Source of the DNA: CAYWNA01 sp964459305
GTDB taxonomy: Bacteria; Planctomycetota; Planctomycetia; Pirellulales; Pirellulaceae
Direction of reading: 5' to 3'
NCBI GenBank assembly: GCA_964459305.1
Contig: CAYWNA010000006.1
Location: forward strand, 62,001 to 126,000
Length of the DNA stretch: 64,000 nt
Part shown: piece after piece, positions 35,480 through 45,580 of the stretch
Position numbering within the stretch: position 1 is the first letter of the stretch
Layout of the letters: every line of letters begins with the position of its first letter
The notes under the pieces: model-generated
The model's input: the letters and a program-made list of their open reading frames with translations, nothing else
Told to the model about the DNA's origin: nothing
Database searches by the model: none
Position numbers and translations under genes: made by a program

Positions 35480-36949
35480 ATGATAAACCCAACGCTTCTG
35501 ACGTTCCTTGGTATCGTCGCATTCCAGTTGCCGCTTGCCGCGGCGGAGCCTGAAAAGGCGCCCGAGAAGATCTTCCGCGCTGGCGCCGCGACCAGCAACA
35601 TCACGCCGCCACTCGGCACAGACCTCATTGGCGGATTCAGCCCGCACGGTTCGACGCACATTCATGACGAACTCCGCGTGCGCTGCCTTGCGCTCGACGA
35701 CGGGGAAACGCGACTCGCTTTCGCGATCGTGGACAACGTGCAGTTTCCTCGCGAGGTGCACGACGCTGCAAAGGACATGATCCACGACGCGACCGGTTTG
35801 CCACGGGAACACATCCTCATGGCCGCGACCCACGCGCACTCGGCGCCAAGCCTGCGCGGAACCAGCTACACCATCCTGAACGAACCGCTCGACGATTATC
35901 AGAGATTCGTCATCCGGCGCATCGCCGATGGGGTGCGGCGGGCGCTGAATAATCTCGAACCGGCGCGCATTGGCTGGGGCAGCGGCGAGGTTCCTCAGCA
36001 CGTTTTCAATCGGCGATGGCTGCTCAAGGATGGTCAGACGGTGACGAGTCCGTTCGGCGACGAGGACATCGCCGTCATGAATCCGGGACGTTATGTCGAT
36101 CGGCTGCTCAAACCCGCCGGGCCGGTCAATCCGAAGGTCTATTTCATCTCCGTCGAATCGACCGGCGGCCGGCCAATCGCATTGCTGGCCAATTACTGGC
36201 TGCACTACGTTGGCGGTGTTGGGCGAGGCCATGTCTCGGCGGACTACTTCGGCGTTTTCAGCGAGCGAATTGGGCAATTGCTGGCTGAGCCCGGTCAGGA
36301 TCCGCCCTTTGTCGGGATGCTCACCAACGGGGCCAGCGGCGACGTGAACAACAACGACTACGCCAATTACGGCAACGTGAATCGCCGCCGTTACGCTCGC
36401 TACGAGAAAATGCGCGAGGTCGCCGAGGATGTGGCACAGGAAGTCGTGCGCGTCCGCAAAACGATCAAACATCTCGATTGGGTGAAACTCGGCACCGCGC
36501 AAGCGGAGATGACCCTGAGGTATCGCCGGCCAACGCCGCCGCAGCTTCAGCGAGCCCGCAAGATCCTCGACAACCCGCAACCCGACTCGCGAGACTACGC
36601 CCGCCAGGCCATCTTCGCCCGCCGCGCCATCGACGCCGCGGACTGGCCCGAAACCGTGAACGCCATCGTGCAGACGTTCCGCATCGGCGATCTCGGCATT
36701 GCCGCGTTGCCGTTCGAAGTGTTCACGGAAATCGGTCTAGAGATCCAGGAACGCAGTCCGTTTGACGACACTTTCGTGATCGAACTGGCCAATGGCGGCC
36801 TTGGCTACCTCCCGCCGCTCCGGCAGCACGAACTGGGCGGCTATGAAACGTGGCTGACGGTCAACCGGGTTGAGAAAGGCGCCTCGGCGAAGCTCGTAGA
36901 CAAGCTGATGGAATTGTTTGTAGCAGCCAACGAGACGGACACACCATGA
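35480..36949 (+). CDS. Neutral/alkaline ceramidase-like secreted protein, paralog 2
   Basis: A 489-residue protein with signal peptide (LLTFLGIVAFQLPLAAAEP) and the ceramidase N-terminal-type domain. It has the opening FRAGAATSNITPPLG, the zinc-ligand-like AATHAHSAPS (about residue 115), NYWLHYVGG, NGASGDVNNND (about 284) and HELGGYETW near the C-terminus. It is closest to paralog 1 in the second half (RYRRPTPPQLQRARKIL vs KYRKTTKAEVERARRIL). The ATG at 35480 gives a normal signal peptide; an upstream in-frame ATG at 35441 adds 13 residues and lacks a ribosome site. Its stop overlaps the start of the next DUF4838 gene (ATGA). This tight coupling argues for a joint role. Confidence 0.83.
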   Translation: MINPTLLTFLGIVAFQLPLAAAEPEKAPEKIFRAGAATSNITPPLGTDLIGGFSPHGSTHIHDELRVRCLALDDGETRLAFAIVDNVQFPREVHDAAKDMIHDATGLPREHILMAATHAHSAPSLRGTSYTILNEPLDDYQRFVIRRIADGVRRALNNLEPARIGWGSGEVPQHVFNRRWLLKDGQTVTSPFGDEDIAVMNPGRYVDRLLKPAGPVNPKVYFISVESTGGRPIALLANYWLHYVGGVGRGHVSADYFGVFSERIGQLLAEPGQDPPFVGMLTNGASGDVNNNDYANYGNVNRRRYARYEKMREVAEDVAQEVVRVRKTIKHLDWVKLGTAQAEMTLRYRRPTPPQLQRARKILDNPQPDSRDYARQAIFARRAIDAADWPETVNAIVQTFRIGDLGIAALPFEVFTEIGLEIQERSPFDDTFVIELANGGLGYLPPLRQHELGGYETWLTVNRVEKGASAKLVDKLMELFVAANETDTP

Positions 36950-39480
36950 CACACAGACTCACATTCCTCGCCACTCTGCTGCTGGCGCCGCTGGCTTCGT
37001 CTTACGGCGCCGAAACGCAGGAGGTGATTGCCATCGCCCGCGATGGCAAGACCGACTACACGATCGTGCAGTCGAACCGGGCTACCGAGCCTGAGAAGTT
37101 CGCGGTCCAGGAGTTGACGACTTTTCTCAACCGGGTCACCGGAGCTGAATTCCCGGTCGTTACGGAAGTCTCATTGACCGGCGATAATGCAACACGAATC
37201 TACGTCGGCTGGACCGACCATGCAGCTCGCAATGGCATCGACACCACAAAGCTCGGCGAGGAGGAATGGGTCATCCGCACGATCGGCGATTGTCTCGTGC
37301 TGACCGGTGGTCGTCCCCGCGGCACCATGTACGCCGTGTACGAATTCTTGGAGGACCACATCGGCTGTCATTGGCTGGATCGGAAAACCGAAGTCATCCC
37401 ATCGAAACCGACGCTTGAGATCAGGCCATTGAACGTTCAAGCCAAACCGTGGTTCTGGCAGCGTCAACTGCATTCGCCGACCGGATCGCCGGATGACCAT
37501 TGGCTCTTTCTGGTTCGCAACAAGAACTACCGCTACGATTTTCGCGGACGGGCCGCGGATCGTTTCTTTCCAAAAGGAGCGTTCAGCCGGATCTCCAGTC
37601 CGCGGACGAGCGTTCACAGCTTCTCAAAGTTCGTGAATGGCAAGGACTGGTTCGACTCGCATCCGGAGTATTTTTCGCTCGTGGGCAGCAAGCGTGTGCC
37701 GGCTCTCAGCAGCGCTGGACCAGGCCAGCTTTGCCTGACCAATCGGGATGTGTTCAGACTGACGGTCAGGAAGCTGCGCGAGTTCATCGCCGCGGATCGG
37801 GCCGAGGCGGCAGCCGCAGACAGTACCTCTCCTAAGATTTACTGGATTACCCAGAACGACGTTTACCGGGCTCACTGCGAATGCTCCGATTGCCAGTCGA
37901 TCGTCGAACGCAAAGGCGGCGAAAGCGGGCCGCTGGTTGCGTTCCTGAATGCTATTGCGGAGGACATCGAGAAGGACTACCCCGATGTCCTCGTCGGCAC
38001 GATTGCCTACAACCTGACCGCGACCCCGCCGAAGCAGGTTAGGCCGCGTGATAACGTCCTGATCGGATGGTGCGACGTCTACAGCAAATGCGACGGGATT
38101 CGCCCGCTGAATCATCCGTTCAATTCCCGCAACTACGAGGAAATCACGGGATGGGGCAAGGTCGCGCCACGCTTGGCGATCGGCGACGATTATTGGACGG
38201 CCCTCAGCTACTACAAGTATTTCCCGACGCCTTATGCCATGATCGACTGCGTGGCGTCGGACATCAGACTGTTCGCCGACCAGGGAGCCGAGAGTTTCTT
38301 CGCGGAAACGCCGGATTACATGGCGGCCAGCCAGCAATTCATCCCCCTTAAGTTCTGGCTGGGATATCAATTGCTGGTGGATCCGCATCAGCCGGTCGAA
38401 CCGTTGATCACAACGTTCATGGATGGATATTTCGGCGCAGCGGGCGACGCGATGCGAGAATATCTGCGGTATCTGCGCAAACGGATCGACGCAGACGCTC
38501 AGTTCAAAATGCTGCGCGACGAACCGCATAAGCTCGCCTATCTGGATTTGGAATTCTTCAAGACCTCGCAAACGCTCTTCGACGAAGCAGAGGCGGGGGT
38601 GGAGTCCGGCAGTTTGCAGGCAAAGCAAATCGCGGTAGAACGCTTCACTCTGGACGGCGCCTTGCTCTACCTGTGGCCGTGGCTGGAGCGGAAGCTGCTG
38701 CCAGGCGAGACCATGTCCTTTGACCGCTCCGCCCTGATTCAGCGTTACGAGCGAGGTTGGAAAGCGCTGGTGTCCTCGCGGTATTCGAGGGTCTATACGC
38801 AGGACAAGAACTCGCTGAACGCCGACGGCAAATTGCTGGAGCGCATGGTTGGCTTGTTCCGAGACCCACAGTTGCCGGAACAGTTCCGCGATCTGCCGCC
38901 TCGCGACGTCGCCGATTTCAACTGGCTGACATTCTCACAAATCCGCCCGCGTCAGAAGTTCCTCCCCGACGACGAGGCGGCCGGCAGAATGACCGCGACA
39001 TTCACAGAGAGAAGCCGAATCCAGAAGGCGGAAGAGGGTGGCGACGCGCCCGAGGTCGGCGAAAGCGGGCAACATCGCAAGCCGCTGATCTTCGGGGCTA
39101 GCGTCGGAAAGAGGATTGGCGACAGACAGACGATCACGGTGCAGCCTGAAGACATTCCTCAGGACGGCAAGTATCACCTCTACCACGTCGGCCGGATTCG
39201 CGTCCAGGAGGGAACCACCGTATGGGCGCTCGAGGGTGGGAGACTGGGCGTCAACGTGGACCGTCTCTCCGTGCCGGAAGCCAAAAGCCCGGCAGTGAAC
39301 GAGTGGGATGCGTACATCTCGCTGAAGCTGCTAGGGCCGGCCTATGTCAGAGGATCGAAGCAACGCAACGGCGTCTGGATGGACCGAGTTCTGCTGATTA
39401 GGCCGCAAGGACTATCAGCTGCTGAGCGCTCGCCCACAGTTCCCGAATCAACGAACCGGCCGCTAGCACGGTCCGGCTGA
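36946..39480 (+). CDS. DUF4838 protein, paralog B
   Basis: An 844-residue secreted protein with signal peptide (LTFLATLLLAPLASSYGAE) and DUF4838 architecture. The N-terminal alpha/beta domain has KFAVQELTTFLNRVTGAEFP. The barrel entry is AVYEFLEDHIGCHWLDRKTEV, the conserved Cys cluster is CECSDC, and the barrel segment is GWCDVYSKCDGIRPLNHP, followed by QGAESFFAETPDYMAA. The C-terminal about 150 residues are a beta-sandwich without the CBM9 signature of paralog A (KYHLYHVGRIRVQEGTTVWALEGG). It starts inside the stop of the ceramidase-like gene. Sequence divergence from paralogs A, D and E indicates a separate substrate or site preference within the same pathway. Confidence 0.85.
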   Translation: MTHRLTFLATLLLAPLASSYGAETQEVIAIARDGKTDYTIVQSNRATEPEKFAVQELTTFLNRVTGAEFPVVTEVSLTGDNATRIYVGWTDHAARNGIDTTKLGEEEWVIRTIGDCLVLTGGRPRGTMYAVYEFLEDHIGCHWLDRKTEVIPSKPTLEIRPLNVQAKPWFWQRQLHSPTGSPDDHWLFLVRNKNYRYDFRGRAADRFFPKGAFSRISSPRTSVHSFSKFVNGKDWFDSHPEYFSLVGSKRVPALSSAGPGQLCLTNRDVFRLTVRKLREFIAADRAEAAAADSTSPKIYWITQNDVYRAHCECSDCQSIVERKGGESGPLVAFLNAIAEDIEKDYPDVLVGTIAYNLTATPPKQVRPRDNVLIGWCDVYSKCDGIRPLNHPFNSRNYEEITGWGKVAPRLAIGDDYWTALSYYKYFPTPYAMIDCVASDIRLFADQGAESFFAETPDYMAASQQFIPLKFWLGYQLLVDPHQPVEPLITTFMDGYFGAAGDAMREYLRYLRKRIDADAQFKMLRDEPHKLAYLDLEFFKTSQTLFDEAEAGVESGSLQAKQIAVERFTLDGALLYLWPWLERKLLPGETMSFDRSALIQRYERGWKALVSSRYSRVYTQDKNSLNADGKLLERMVGLFRDPQLPEQFRDLPPRDVADFNWLTFSQIRPRQKFLPDDEAAGRMTATFTERSRIQKAEEGGDAPEVGESGQHRKPLIFGASVGKRIGDRQTITVQPEDIPQDGKYHLYHVGRIRVQEGTTVWALEGGRLGVNVDRLSVPEAKSPAVNEWDAYISLKLLGPAYVRGSKQRNGVWMDRVLLIRPQGLSAAERSPTVPESTNRPLARSG

Positions 39481-39526
39481 TTGTGATATCAGGTTCGTAT
39501 TATTTCCGTGTAGGAGCGGCTGAATA

Positions 39527-42007
39527 ATGTCGACCGACCCCTCTGCTATGCTCATTTCCTCGCTGTGTTCGTTCTGCCCGTCCAATCGCTCATTCCAACA
39601 CCGGCTCGCTTCGCGGGCTTTACTGTTGATCTCAACATTCCTTGGTGTCGCCTGCCTAGGTTCTGTGGGTGCGGCAGAGCGTGTGGTCGTTGATCCGGCG
39701 GCCAGCATGATCGTCGTGCCGGACAAGCCGGACTCGATGCAGCAGGTAGCGGCGGATGAGCTGCGACTGCATCTAAAGCTGATCACGGGTGTCAACGTTC
39801 CGATTCGCAACGCCGCCGCGGCTGGCGCAGCGGCCTATACGTTCTTCATTGGGATTATCCCGGAAACTGACGCGGTGCCGTTCCGACCCGAGGATGCACG
39901 CTGGCGGATCGGCGAAGAGGACGCGTATTTCTATGGAGCAAATGGCTCGCGCGGTGTCGTTTTCGCGGTCTGTGCGTTTCTTGAGGAGCAGCTTGGCGTG
40001 CGTTGGCTTCGGCCGGGGAACGACGGAATTGTCTACGACACGCAACGCTCGCTGACATTGGCCGCGGGGAGCTTCAATTGGGCGCCGGAGCTGGAGTTGC
40101 GGAAGATTCGCCCTTACCGCCGTCCCGGTCGCGGCTATCCGGTGCTCAAGGATTATGTCGTCGAGTACGAGGCGTTCATGCCGACACGTGGGGCGCATGA
40201 CAAGGAGGCGCACGAATTGGCGAAGTGGCAGATGCGGATGCGCATGGGCGGCCACTCCGATATCAACTACGGGCACGCGTTCATCGACTGGTGGGATCGC
40301 TATGCGATTGAACATCCGGATTACTTTGCGCTCAACCGCTGGGGCAAGCGCGAGCCCGAGTTGCGTGTGGATCCCGGCGCCAACCCGCCGGACTGGACGG
40401 AGAAAGATCGGCACAGCATCAAGGTTTGCGTCTCCAACCCGGGGGTTGCGAAACAAACGGTCGACAACTGGATGGCGCGCGGGAAACGCACGAAGTGGCT
40501 GAACGCGTGCATGAACGACCAAGTTTGGGGATTCTGCCGCTGCGCGGACTGTCTGGCACTCGACCGTCGCGACGCGGATGAGAAGTTGGGCGAATATCTC
40601 TACGGACTGTCCGATCGCTACGTCCATTTGGCGAATGAGGTGGCTCGTCAGGCGCGCGCGATCGACCCCGGGGCGGGCAGCGTGATGTATGCCTATGAGA
40701 CGACCGAGGCGCCGCCACGACACACGAAGGTCGAACCGAATGTTGTCGTCGCGATGGTCCCGACAACGGTTGATCTGTCGAAACTAACGCGTCTGTTTGG
40801 TCACTGGAGCCGGGCCGGGGCGACGAAGATGCTGATGCGGCCCAACTACCCGCTGTACTACAACGCGTTGGCGCTTCCGGTCGGCTGCGAGAAACAAATG
40901 TATGACGCTTTCCAAGTCGCCTATGGCTTTGGTGTCGTCGCGGTTGACTACGATAGCCTCACCGGAATGTGGCCGTACTGCGGGATGTCTGATTACGTCC
41001 TCGCTCATACTTTCGCGGACCCGGAAAAATCGTTCGAGCATTGGGAAGAGCATTACTGTTCTGCCTACGGACCCGCGGCCGAAGATGTACGAGCGTATTA
41101 TGCTTACTGGCGTTACGAATTGTGGGACAGACGGCTGCGGCCTGACCTCAATGCGATTGTCGAGAAAGGGAGATATCACAACTTCGCGCGCGGACTCCTC
41201 TGGTCGCTGGGCGACGACTATCGCGAGTCCGACTTCGACGCCACGGACGCCATTCTCGAAAAGGCCGCGGCGCGAGACCTCCGTCCGCGTCAGCGTGAGA
41301 TGCTCGACGAACTCATCGTGGCCAATCGGCAGGCACGACTGCTCGTCAAGGCAGTGACCACGCCGGGGATTGCCAAGTTCGAGCATGCGCAGCGGTTGCT
41401 TGCGTTCCGCACGGAAAATCGGGAGCGAGGGGCGTTCAACTGGTTCATTGCGTTTGCGAACGAGTCGCGCTACGGCGATATGACCGGTACCAAAATCGCA
41501 CAGCGTCTGCAAAAATACCCGCTGCCATGGGTCGAGACGGCGCTGGCGTGGCAGTTCAGGCTCGACCCTAACGATGTCGGGCTGAAGGAGAAATGGGAGC
41601 AGGCGCCGTGGGAGGAAGTCAAAGACTGGGACCGACTGCGAACCGACTTTTTCTGGGACAACCCCTACGACAGTGAGACGGACCCAGCTCTGACGGCGAA
41701 GCTGAAGGGCTATGACGGTATCGGCTGGTACGCGACGCGACAGTCGATTCCCGAGGAGATGAAAGGGCGCAAGTTGATGCTCTACTTCGGAGCCGTCGAT
41801 GAATCGTGCTGGGTTTACGTCAACGGCAAACTTGCCGGCACACATCTATTCAAAGATTCGAACGAATGGCGTACGTCATTCGAGATCCGCATCGACGAGT
41901 TCATCGACTGGGAGCGTTCGACGCAACAGTTCACTGTCCGCGTCGAGGACAAGGCCGGTGCCGGCGGCATTTGGAAACGGGTCTGGCTCGTATCTGCGAG
42001 TGAGTAG
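39527..42007 (+). CDS. DUF4838 protein with C-terminal GH2-type sugar-binding domain, paralog C
   Basis: An 826-residue secreted protein. A long basic N-terminus leads to a hydrophobic signal stretch (ALLLISTFLGVACLGSVGAA). DUF4838 features include VAADELRLHLKLITGVNVP, VVFAVCAFLEEQLGVRWLRPG, the Cys cluster CRCADC and MRPNYPLYYNALALP. The last about 95 residues look like a GH2 jelly-roll sugar-binding domain (LMLYFGAVDESCWVYVNGK, RVWLVSASE). GGAG lies about 10 nt before the ATG. It is preceded by a 46-nt gap and followed by a 72-nt gap, in line with one transcript. The enzyme activity has not been established for this domain family. Confidence 0.85.
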   Translation: MSTDPSAMLISSLCSFCPSNRSFQHRLASRALLLISTFLGVACLGSVGAAERVVVDPAASMIVVPDKPDSMQQVAADELRLHLKLITGVNVPIRNAAAAGAAAYTFFIGIIPETDAVPFRPEDARWRIGEEDAYFYGANGSRGVVFAVCAFLEEQLGVRWLRPGNDGIVYDTQRSLTLAAGSFNWAPELELRKIRPYRRPGRGYPVLKDYVVEYEAFMPTRGAHDKEAHELAKWQMRMRMGGHSDINYGHAFIDWWDRYAIEHPDYFALNRWGKREPELRVDPGANPPDWTEKDRHSIKVCVSNPGVAKQTVDNWMARGKRTKWLNACMNDQVWGFCRCADCLALDRRDADEKLGEYLYGLSDRYVHLANEVARQARAIDPGAGSVMYAYETTEAPPRHTKVEPNVVVAMVPTTVDLSKLTRLFGHWSRAGATKMLMRPNYPLYYNALALPVGCEKQMYDAFQVAYGFGVVAVDYDSLTGMWPYCGMSDYVLAHTFADPEKSFEHWEEHYCSAYGPAAEDVRAYYAYWRYELWDRRLRPDLNAIVEKGRYHNFARGLLWSLGDDYRESDFDATDAILEKAAARDLRPRQREMLDELIVANRQARLLVKAVTTPGIAKFEHAQRLLAFRTENRERGAFNWFIAFANESRYGDMTGTKIAQRLQKYPLPWVETALAWQFRLDPNDVGLKEKWEQAPWEEVKDWDRLRTDFFWDNPYDSETDPALTAKLKGYDGIGWYATRQSIPEEMKGRKLMLYFGAVDESCWVYVNGKLAGTHLFKDSNEWRTSFEIRIDEFIDWERSTQQFTVRVEDKAGAGGIWKRVWLVSASE

Positions 42008-42079
42008 TCGCGCCGCTGTTTTTCGAGTCCGGGTACAGGAAGTAAATTCCGTCACTGGCAGAGCCTTAGGGGATTGAAA

Positions 42080-45000
42080 ATGAAGCTGATTACAACTGTG
42101 CGTGCCTTCGTTCTCTGTTTGCTTTGCTGTCGTCTCACCGCTGCCGAAACCTTGCTCGTTGAAAACAGCGAGCCCCGCGCGGAGATCGTCATCGCCGAGA
42201 AACCGCCACGGTCGACGCGGCTGGCGGCTCGGGAACTGCAGACTTACATGGAGAAGATCTCCGGCGCGAAGCTGAGTATCGTGACTGAACCGAGTGGGAG
42301 GGCTCCTGTCAGCATCTTCGTTGGACGGAGTACGCATACGGACAAACTGGGCGTCACCACCGAGGACCTCGAACACGGTGCCTATCGCATCGTCTCTGGC
42401 GACAATTGGCTCGTATTCATTGGCGATGACACGGATTTCACGCCTATCGAACCGTGGCCACGGGGCTACCAAGACATTCGCAGTGGAAAGATGCAGCAGG
42501 CGTGGAATGAGATCACCGGCGCACATTGGGGCTACACGCATTCACAACTTCACAAGCACTACTTTGGCCCCAATTCACTCTTCGGCACGCCGGATGAGCA
42601 AAAAGTCGACAAGGACGGCAACGTGAACGTCTGGACGTATGATGAACGTGGCTCGTTCAACGCGGTCTGCGGGTTTCTGCGCGATCTCGGCGTTCGCTGG
42701 TACACGCCGGGCGAGGTGGGTGAAATCGTGCCGCGAATGGACTCTATTCCGCTGCCGCAGCACATCGCAACCCGAAGCGTAAGCGAGGGCGAACGGTCAT
42801 CCACAGAATCCCTCGCTCACGCTTCGGGTTATGTCTTTGACAAAACCGTGCGTCCCGATTTTCCGATGCGAATCCTCAATTTCCGCGCCGGCTTATACGG
42901 CCGCGACGCGAATATGTGGGGCTTTCGGCTGGGCGTGCGTCAGCCCTTCGGACGGCAGGCCGCGCACGGACTGTCGCGCATGACGCATAACGAGTATTGC
43001 TTGGCCAATCATCCGGAATGGTTCGCGCTTTATGGCGGCAAGCGGCACAATCAACTCGGACAGCGGCTCAATCAGTTGTGCTACTCGAACGAGGAACTGT
43101 TCCGGGAGACGGTTCGGTTCGCGCAGGTGCAGTTCGATCATTACGACATGGACGTGGTGTCGATCATGCCGCCTGATGGATACACGGCGATCTGTCAGTG
43201 CGAATTGTGCGAAGGCAAGGATTCGCCGGAACTCGGTTATCGTGGCACGGCCTCCAATTACGTTTGGGATTTCGTCAATCGTGTGGCGAAGGAGGTGGGC
43301 AAGACACATCCAGGCAAGAAGATTTCGAACTGCGCCTACGGGATCTACACCGAGCCGCCTAGTAATATCGACAAGCTGGAGCCGAACGTGCAGGTCATCA
43401 TCGTCGGCGGCCGGCGGCCCACAAGCGCTGATCGCGACGAACTTCGTCGACTGCGCGAAGCGTGGACGAAGAAGACCGATAACCCGATCGAGATCTTCGA
43501 GAACTATCCGTTTACCGGACGTGGCTTCTATCTGCCCGCCTACATCCCGCGAGTGATGGGCGAAAGCATCAACCAGACCAAGAAAATGTCGCGTGGTGAA
43601 GACATCTGGATAACGATGGACTTCGGCGAGAACGCCATCGGCTACAACCACTTCCTCCTTTACTTCACGGCGCGGATGTATTGGGGCGGCAAGGAGCAAA
43701 ACGCGGTAGCGATGTTCGACGAGTACTGCCAACTCTTCTACGGCCCGGCTGCAGATGAGATGCGGACGTTTTTTGCGTACTGTGAGGACAGTTGGCGCGA
43801 AATGGAGACGGACGGCGAAAAAGCCAACCACGCGCTCGAACTCTTCGCTGCAGCAAAGAAGAAGGTTGAAAGCGATACGCCTCGTAGGACGGGTCTCCCG
43901 ACCCGTCAGGCAAGCACTGGTCAGAATATCGAGACGAGCCTGGAGACCCGTCCTACGATTTACGCCCAACGCGTCGCGCTGATCGACAACTACCTCAACG
44001 GACTTCGCAACAAGAGCGTGCAACTGGCTCAGAAGCGCGGACCGGTTCCGCGTTTGCGGCTGGTTGGCAGCGAACCACTCGCCTCAATTACGATCGACGG
44101 CAAGCTCGACGACGAACCGTGGCAGAAATGTCCTGTTGCATCCACGGGGCGCATGCGCGAATTGCAGACAGGTCGCCAGCCGATTTACGGCACGTCTTTC
44201 AAGACTATGTGGATCGGCAACGGTCTCTACTTCGCCATTCGCTGCGAGGAACGCGTGGGACAAGCTTCCAGCTTGTCACGGCAGGCTGGAAGCCTACCCC
44301 ACTTGAACATCGCCACAACGAAGAACGGCGATCAGGCCATCTGGTATGGCGACGCAGTGGAAATTCTGCTCGATACCGAATCGCACAGTTATTACCAGAT
44401 CGTCGTCAATCCGGCCGGCGCGCTCGTTGACCTTGACCGTGGTGCGGACAGGAACAACTGGTTCCGGTGGTCCTCGCAGGCCGAAGTCGCCACTCAGGTG
44501 GCCGACGATCACTGGACGATCGAGATCCACATTCCGATCACTCAGGATGAGAACGACCCGCTGCATCAGGTCATCGGTCGCAAGCCGACCAGAAGCTTGC
44601 CCTGGCACATCAACCTTTGCCGCCAGCGGATCCGCGAGACCGGTTCGGAGTATTCCGCCTTCTCGCCGACGGGAGCGGCCGGTTTTCACAAGCCGATGAA
44701 ATTCGCCCATTTCTACGGCGGCAACTCTCACGAGTTCCCGGCCGACCCAACGGTAACCGACTACCTCATCGCCAGCCGAGCAGCCGCTGAGTTGATGCGC
44801 GGGCGAAAATACGAAGAAGCCTTGGCCGCGTATGTCGCTCTGGCGGCGGGCGAGGATATGACCGATTTCCAGCAATCCGACTCGCTCGAACACGCCGCGC
44901 GCTGTGCGCGAAGCCTCCGAGACTACGATCGTGCGGAGGAGCTGGCAGGTGAGATTCCGATCGACGCCGTGGCGAAGACCGTCCGGATGGAAAACCTATT

Positions 45001-45580
45001 GGCGCAGCGCGAGTGGAATTCGATTATCGAGCGATTCGGCGCCGAGGGTTTGAGTGAGTGGCCGTTCTGGCAGGTCGGCGCCGGAGCCTTTGCGCGGGCC
45101 AGAGCTTACGTCTTCACGAAAGCAGGCAAAGAGGCCGAGGTGGATCTACAGACGGCTTTGGCCTACACCGCCGACACCCGCATCCGAATCAAGATCCTCT
45201 GCGAGATGGGAGGCAACCGCGAAACGAACCTGCGAGACGACGAAGCGGCCCTGGAAGCTTACCGGCAAAACTACAAATCGAAGACGAGCATCGGAGCCGC
45301 GGACGAGTTTCGCTCCATTCAGAACGCGGCGCGCATCCTGACTCGGCGCGGCAAATTCGACGAAGCGCTGACAACGCTCCATCGCGCGAACATCGAAAAG
45401 CAAAACGGATTCTGGCGTCATGCGATGCTGCTTTCACTCGGTGACACGCTGGCTGCGGCTGGCCGAAAGGACGAGGCGCTGAACGCGTTTCGCGACGTGC
45501 TTGAGGACGAATCGGCAGAGGCGAACAATCGCCGGAAAGCAGAGGAACGGCTCAAGACTCTGAACTCGGATTCAAACTGA
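42080..45580 (+). CDS. DUF4838 / CBM9-like / TPR protein, paralog D
   Basis: A 1166-residue secreted protein. In order: signal peptide (VRAFVLCLLCCRLTAAE), N-terminal alpha/beta domain, DUF4838 barrel with Cys cluster CQCELC and VQVIIVGGRRP, CBM9-like beta-sandwich from ITIDGKLDDEPW (about residue 670), and a TPR-like C-terminal third (about 890-1166: RGRKYEEALAAYVALAAG, GKFDEALTTLHRA, GRKDEALNAFRDVLED). It is closely similar to paralog E over its full length. Three palindromic repeats of three families are translated in-frame here (42769-42830, 43884-43956, 44255-44302). The first is shared with paralog E; the other two are absent from it. The ATG at 42080 (GGGGAT upstream) is preferred over the TTG at 42074. 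The stop overlaps the next ATG. Confidence 0.87.
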   Translation: MKLITTVRAFVLCLLCCRLTAAETLLVENSEPRAEIVIAEKPPRSTRLAARELQTYMEKISGAKLSIVTEPSGRAPVSIFVGRSTHTDKLGVTTEDLEHGAYRIVSGDNWLVFIGDDTDFTPIEPWPRGYQDIRSGKMQQAWNEITGAHWGYTHSQLHKHYFGPNSLFGTPDEQKVDKDGNVNVWTYDERGSFNAVCGFLRDLGVRWYTPGEVGEIVPRMDSIPLPQHIATRSVSEGERSSTESLAHASGYVFDKTVRPDFPMRILNFRAGLYGRDANMWGFRLGVRQPFGRQAAHGLSRMTHNEYCLANHPEWFALYGGKRHNQLGQRLNQLCYSNEELFRETVRFAQVQFDHYDMDVVSIMPPDGYTAICQCELCEGKDSPELGYRGTASNYVWDFVNRVAKEVGKTHPGKKISNCAYGIYTEPPSNIDKLEPNVQVIIVGGRRPTSADRDELRRLREAWTKKTDNPIEIFENYPFTGRGFYLPAYIPRVMGESINQTKKMSRGEDIWITMDFGENAIGYNHFLLYFTARMYWGGKEQNAVAMFDEYCQLFYGPAADEMRTFFAYCEDSWREMETDGEKANHALELFAAAKKKVESDTPRRTGLPTRQASTGQNIETSLETRPTIYAQRVALIDNYLNGLRNKSVQLAQKRGPVPRLRLVGSEPLASITIDGKLDDEPWQKCPVASTGRMRELQTGRQPIYGTSFKTMWIGNGLYFAIRCEERVGQASSLSRQAGSLPHLNIATTKNGDQAIWYGDAVEILLDTESHSYYQIVVNPAGALVDLDRGADRNNWFRWSSQAEVATQVADDHWTIEIHIPITQDENDPLHQVIGRKPTRSLPWHINLCRQRIRETGSEYSAFSPTGAAGFHKPMKFAHFYGGNSHEFPADPTVTDYLIASRAAAELMRGRKYEEALAAYVALAAGEDMTDFQQSDSLEHAARCARSLRDYDRAEELAGEIPIDAVAKTVRMENLLAQREWNSIIERFGAEGLSEWPFWQVGAGAFARARAYVFTKAGKEAEVDLQTALAYTADTRIRIKILCEMGGNRETNLRDDEAALEAYRQNYKSKTSIGAADEFRSIQNAARILTRRGKFDEALTTLHRANIEKQNGFWRHAMLLSLGDTLAAAGRKDEALNAFRDVLEDESAEANNRRKAEERLKTLNSDSN
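42769..42830. repeat. In-frame palindromic repeat (AACCCGAAGCG family) in paralog D
   Basis: A 62-nt element with 21-nt inverted arms at 42769-42789 and 42810-42830 and one mismatch. It is translated as TRSVSEGERSSTESLAHASG between the N-terminal domain and the barrel. The same site in paralog E carries the same element. Confidence 0.92.
43884..43956. repeat. In-frame palindromic repeat (GTAGGACGGG family) in paralog D
   Basis: A 73-nt element. The left arm is 43884-43907 and the best right arm is 43942-43956 (ggagacccgtcctac), with a degenerate inner part. It is the same length and family as the E2-lpd intergenic copy at 6866-6938. It is translated as RRTGLPTRQASTGQNI and following residues. 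Paralog E has no insert at this position (VEPDSAYAKRLAL). Confidence 0.9.
44255..44302. repeat. In-frame palindromic repeat (GTGGGACAAGCTTCC family) in paralog D
   Basis: A 48-nt imperfect palindrome whose left end is gtgggacaagcttccagc and right end gctggaagcctaccccac. It is translated as VGQASSLSRQAGSLPH, between FAIRCEER and LNIATTK. Paralog E has only four residues (PGEE) there. Confidence 0.85.

Noticed and set aside
34772..36580. 602-residue open frame on the minus strand
   Set aside because: Antisense to DUF4838 paralog A and ceramidase-like paralog 2; no motif or ribosome site.
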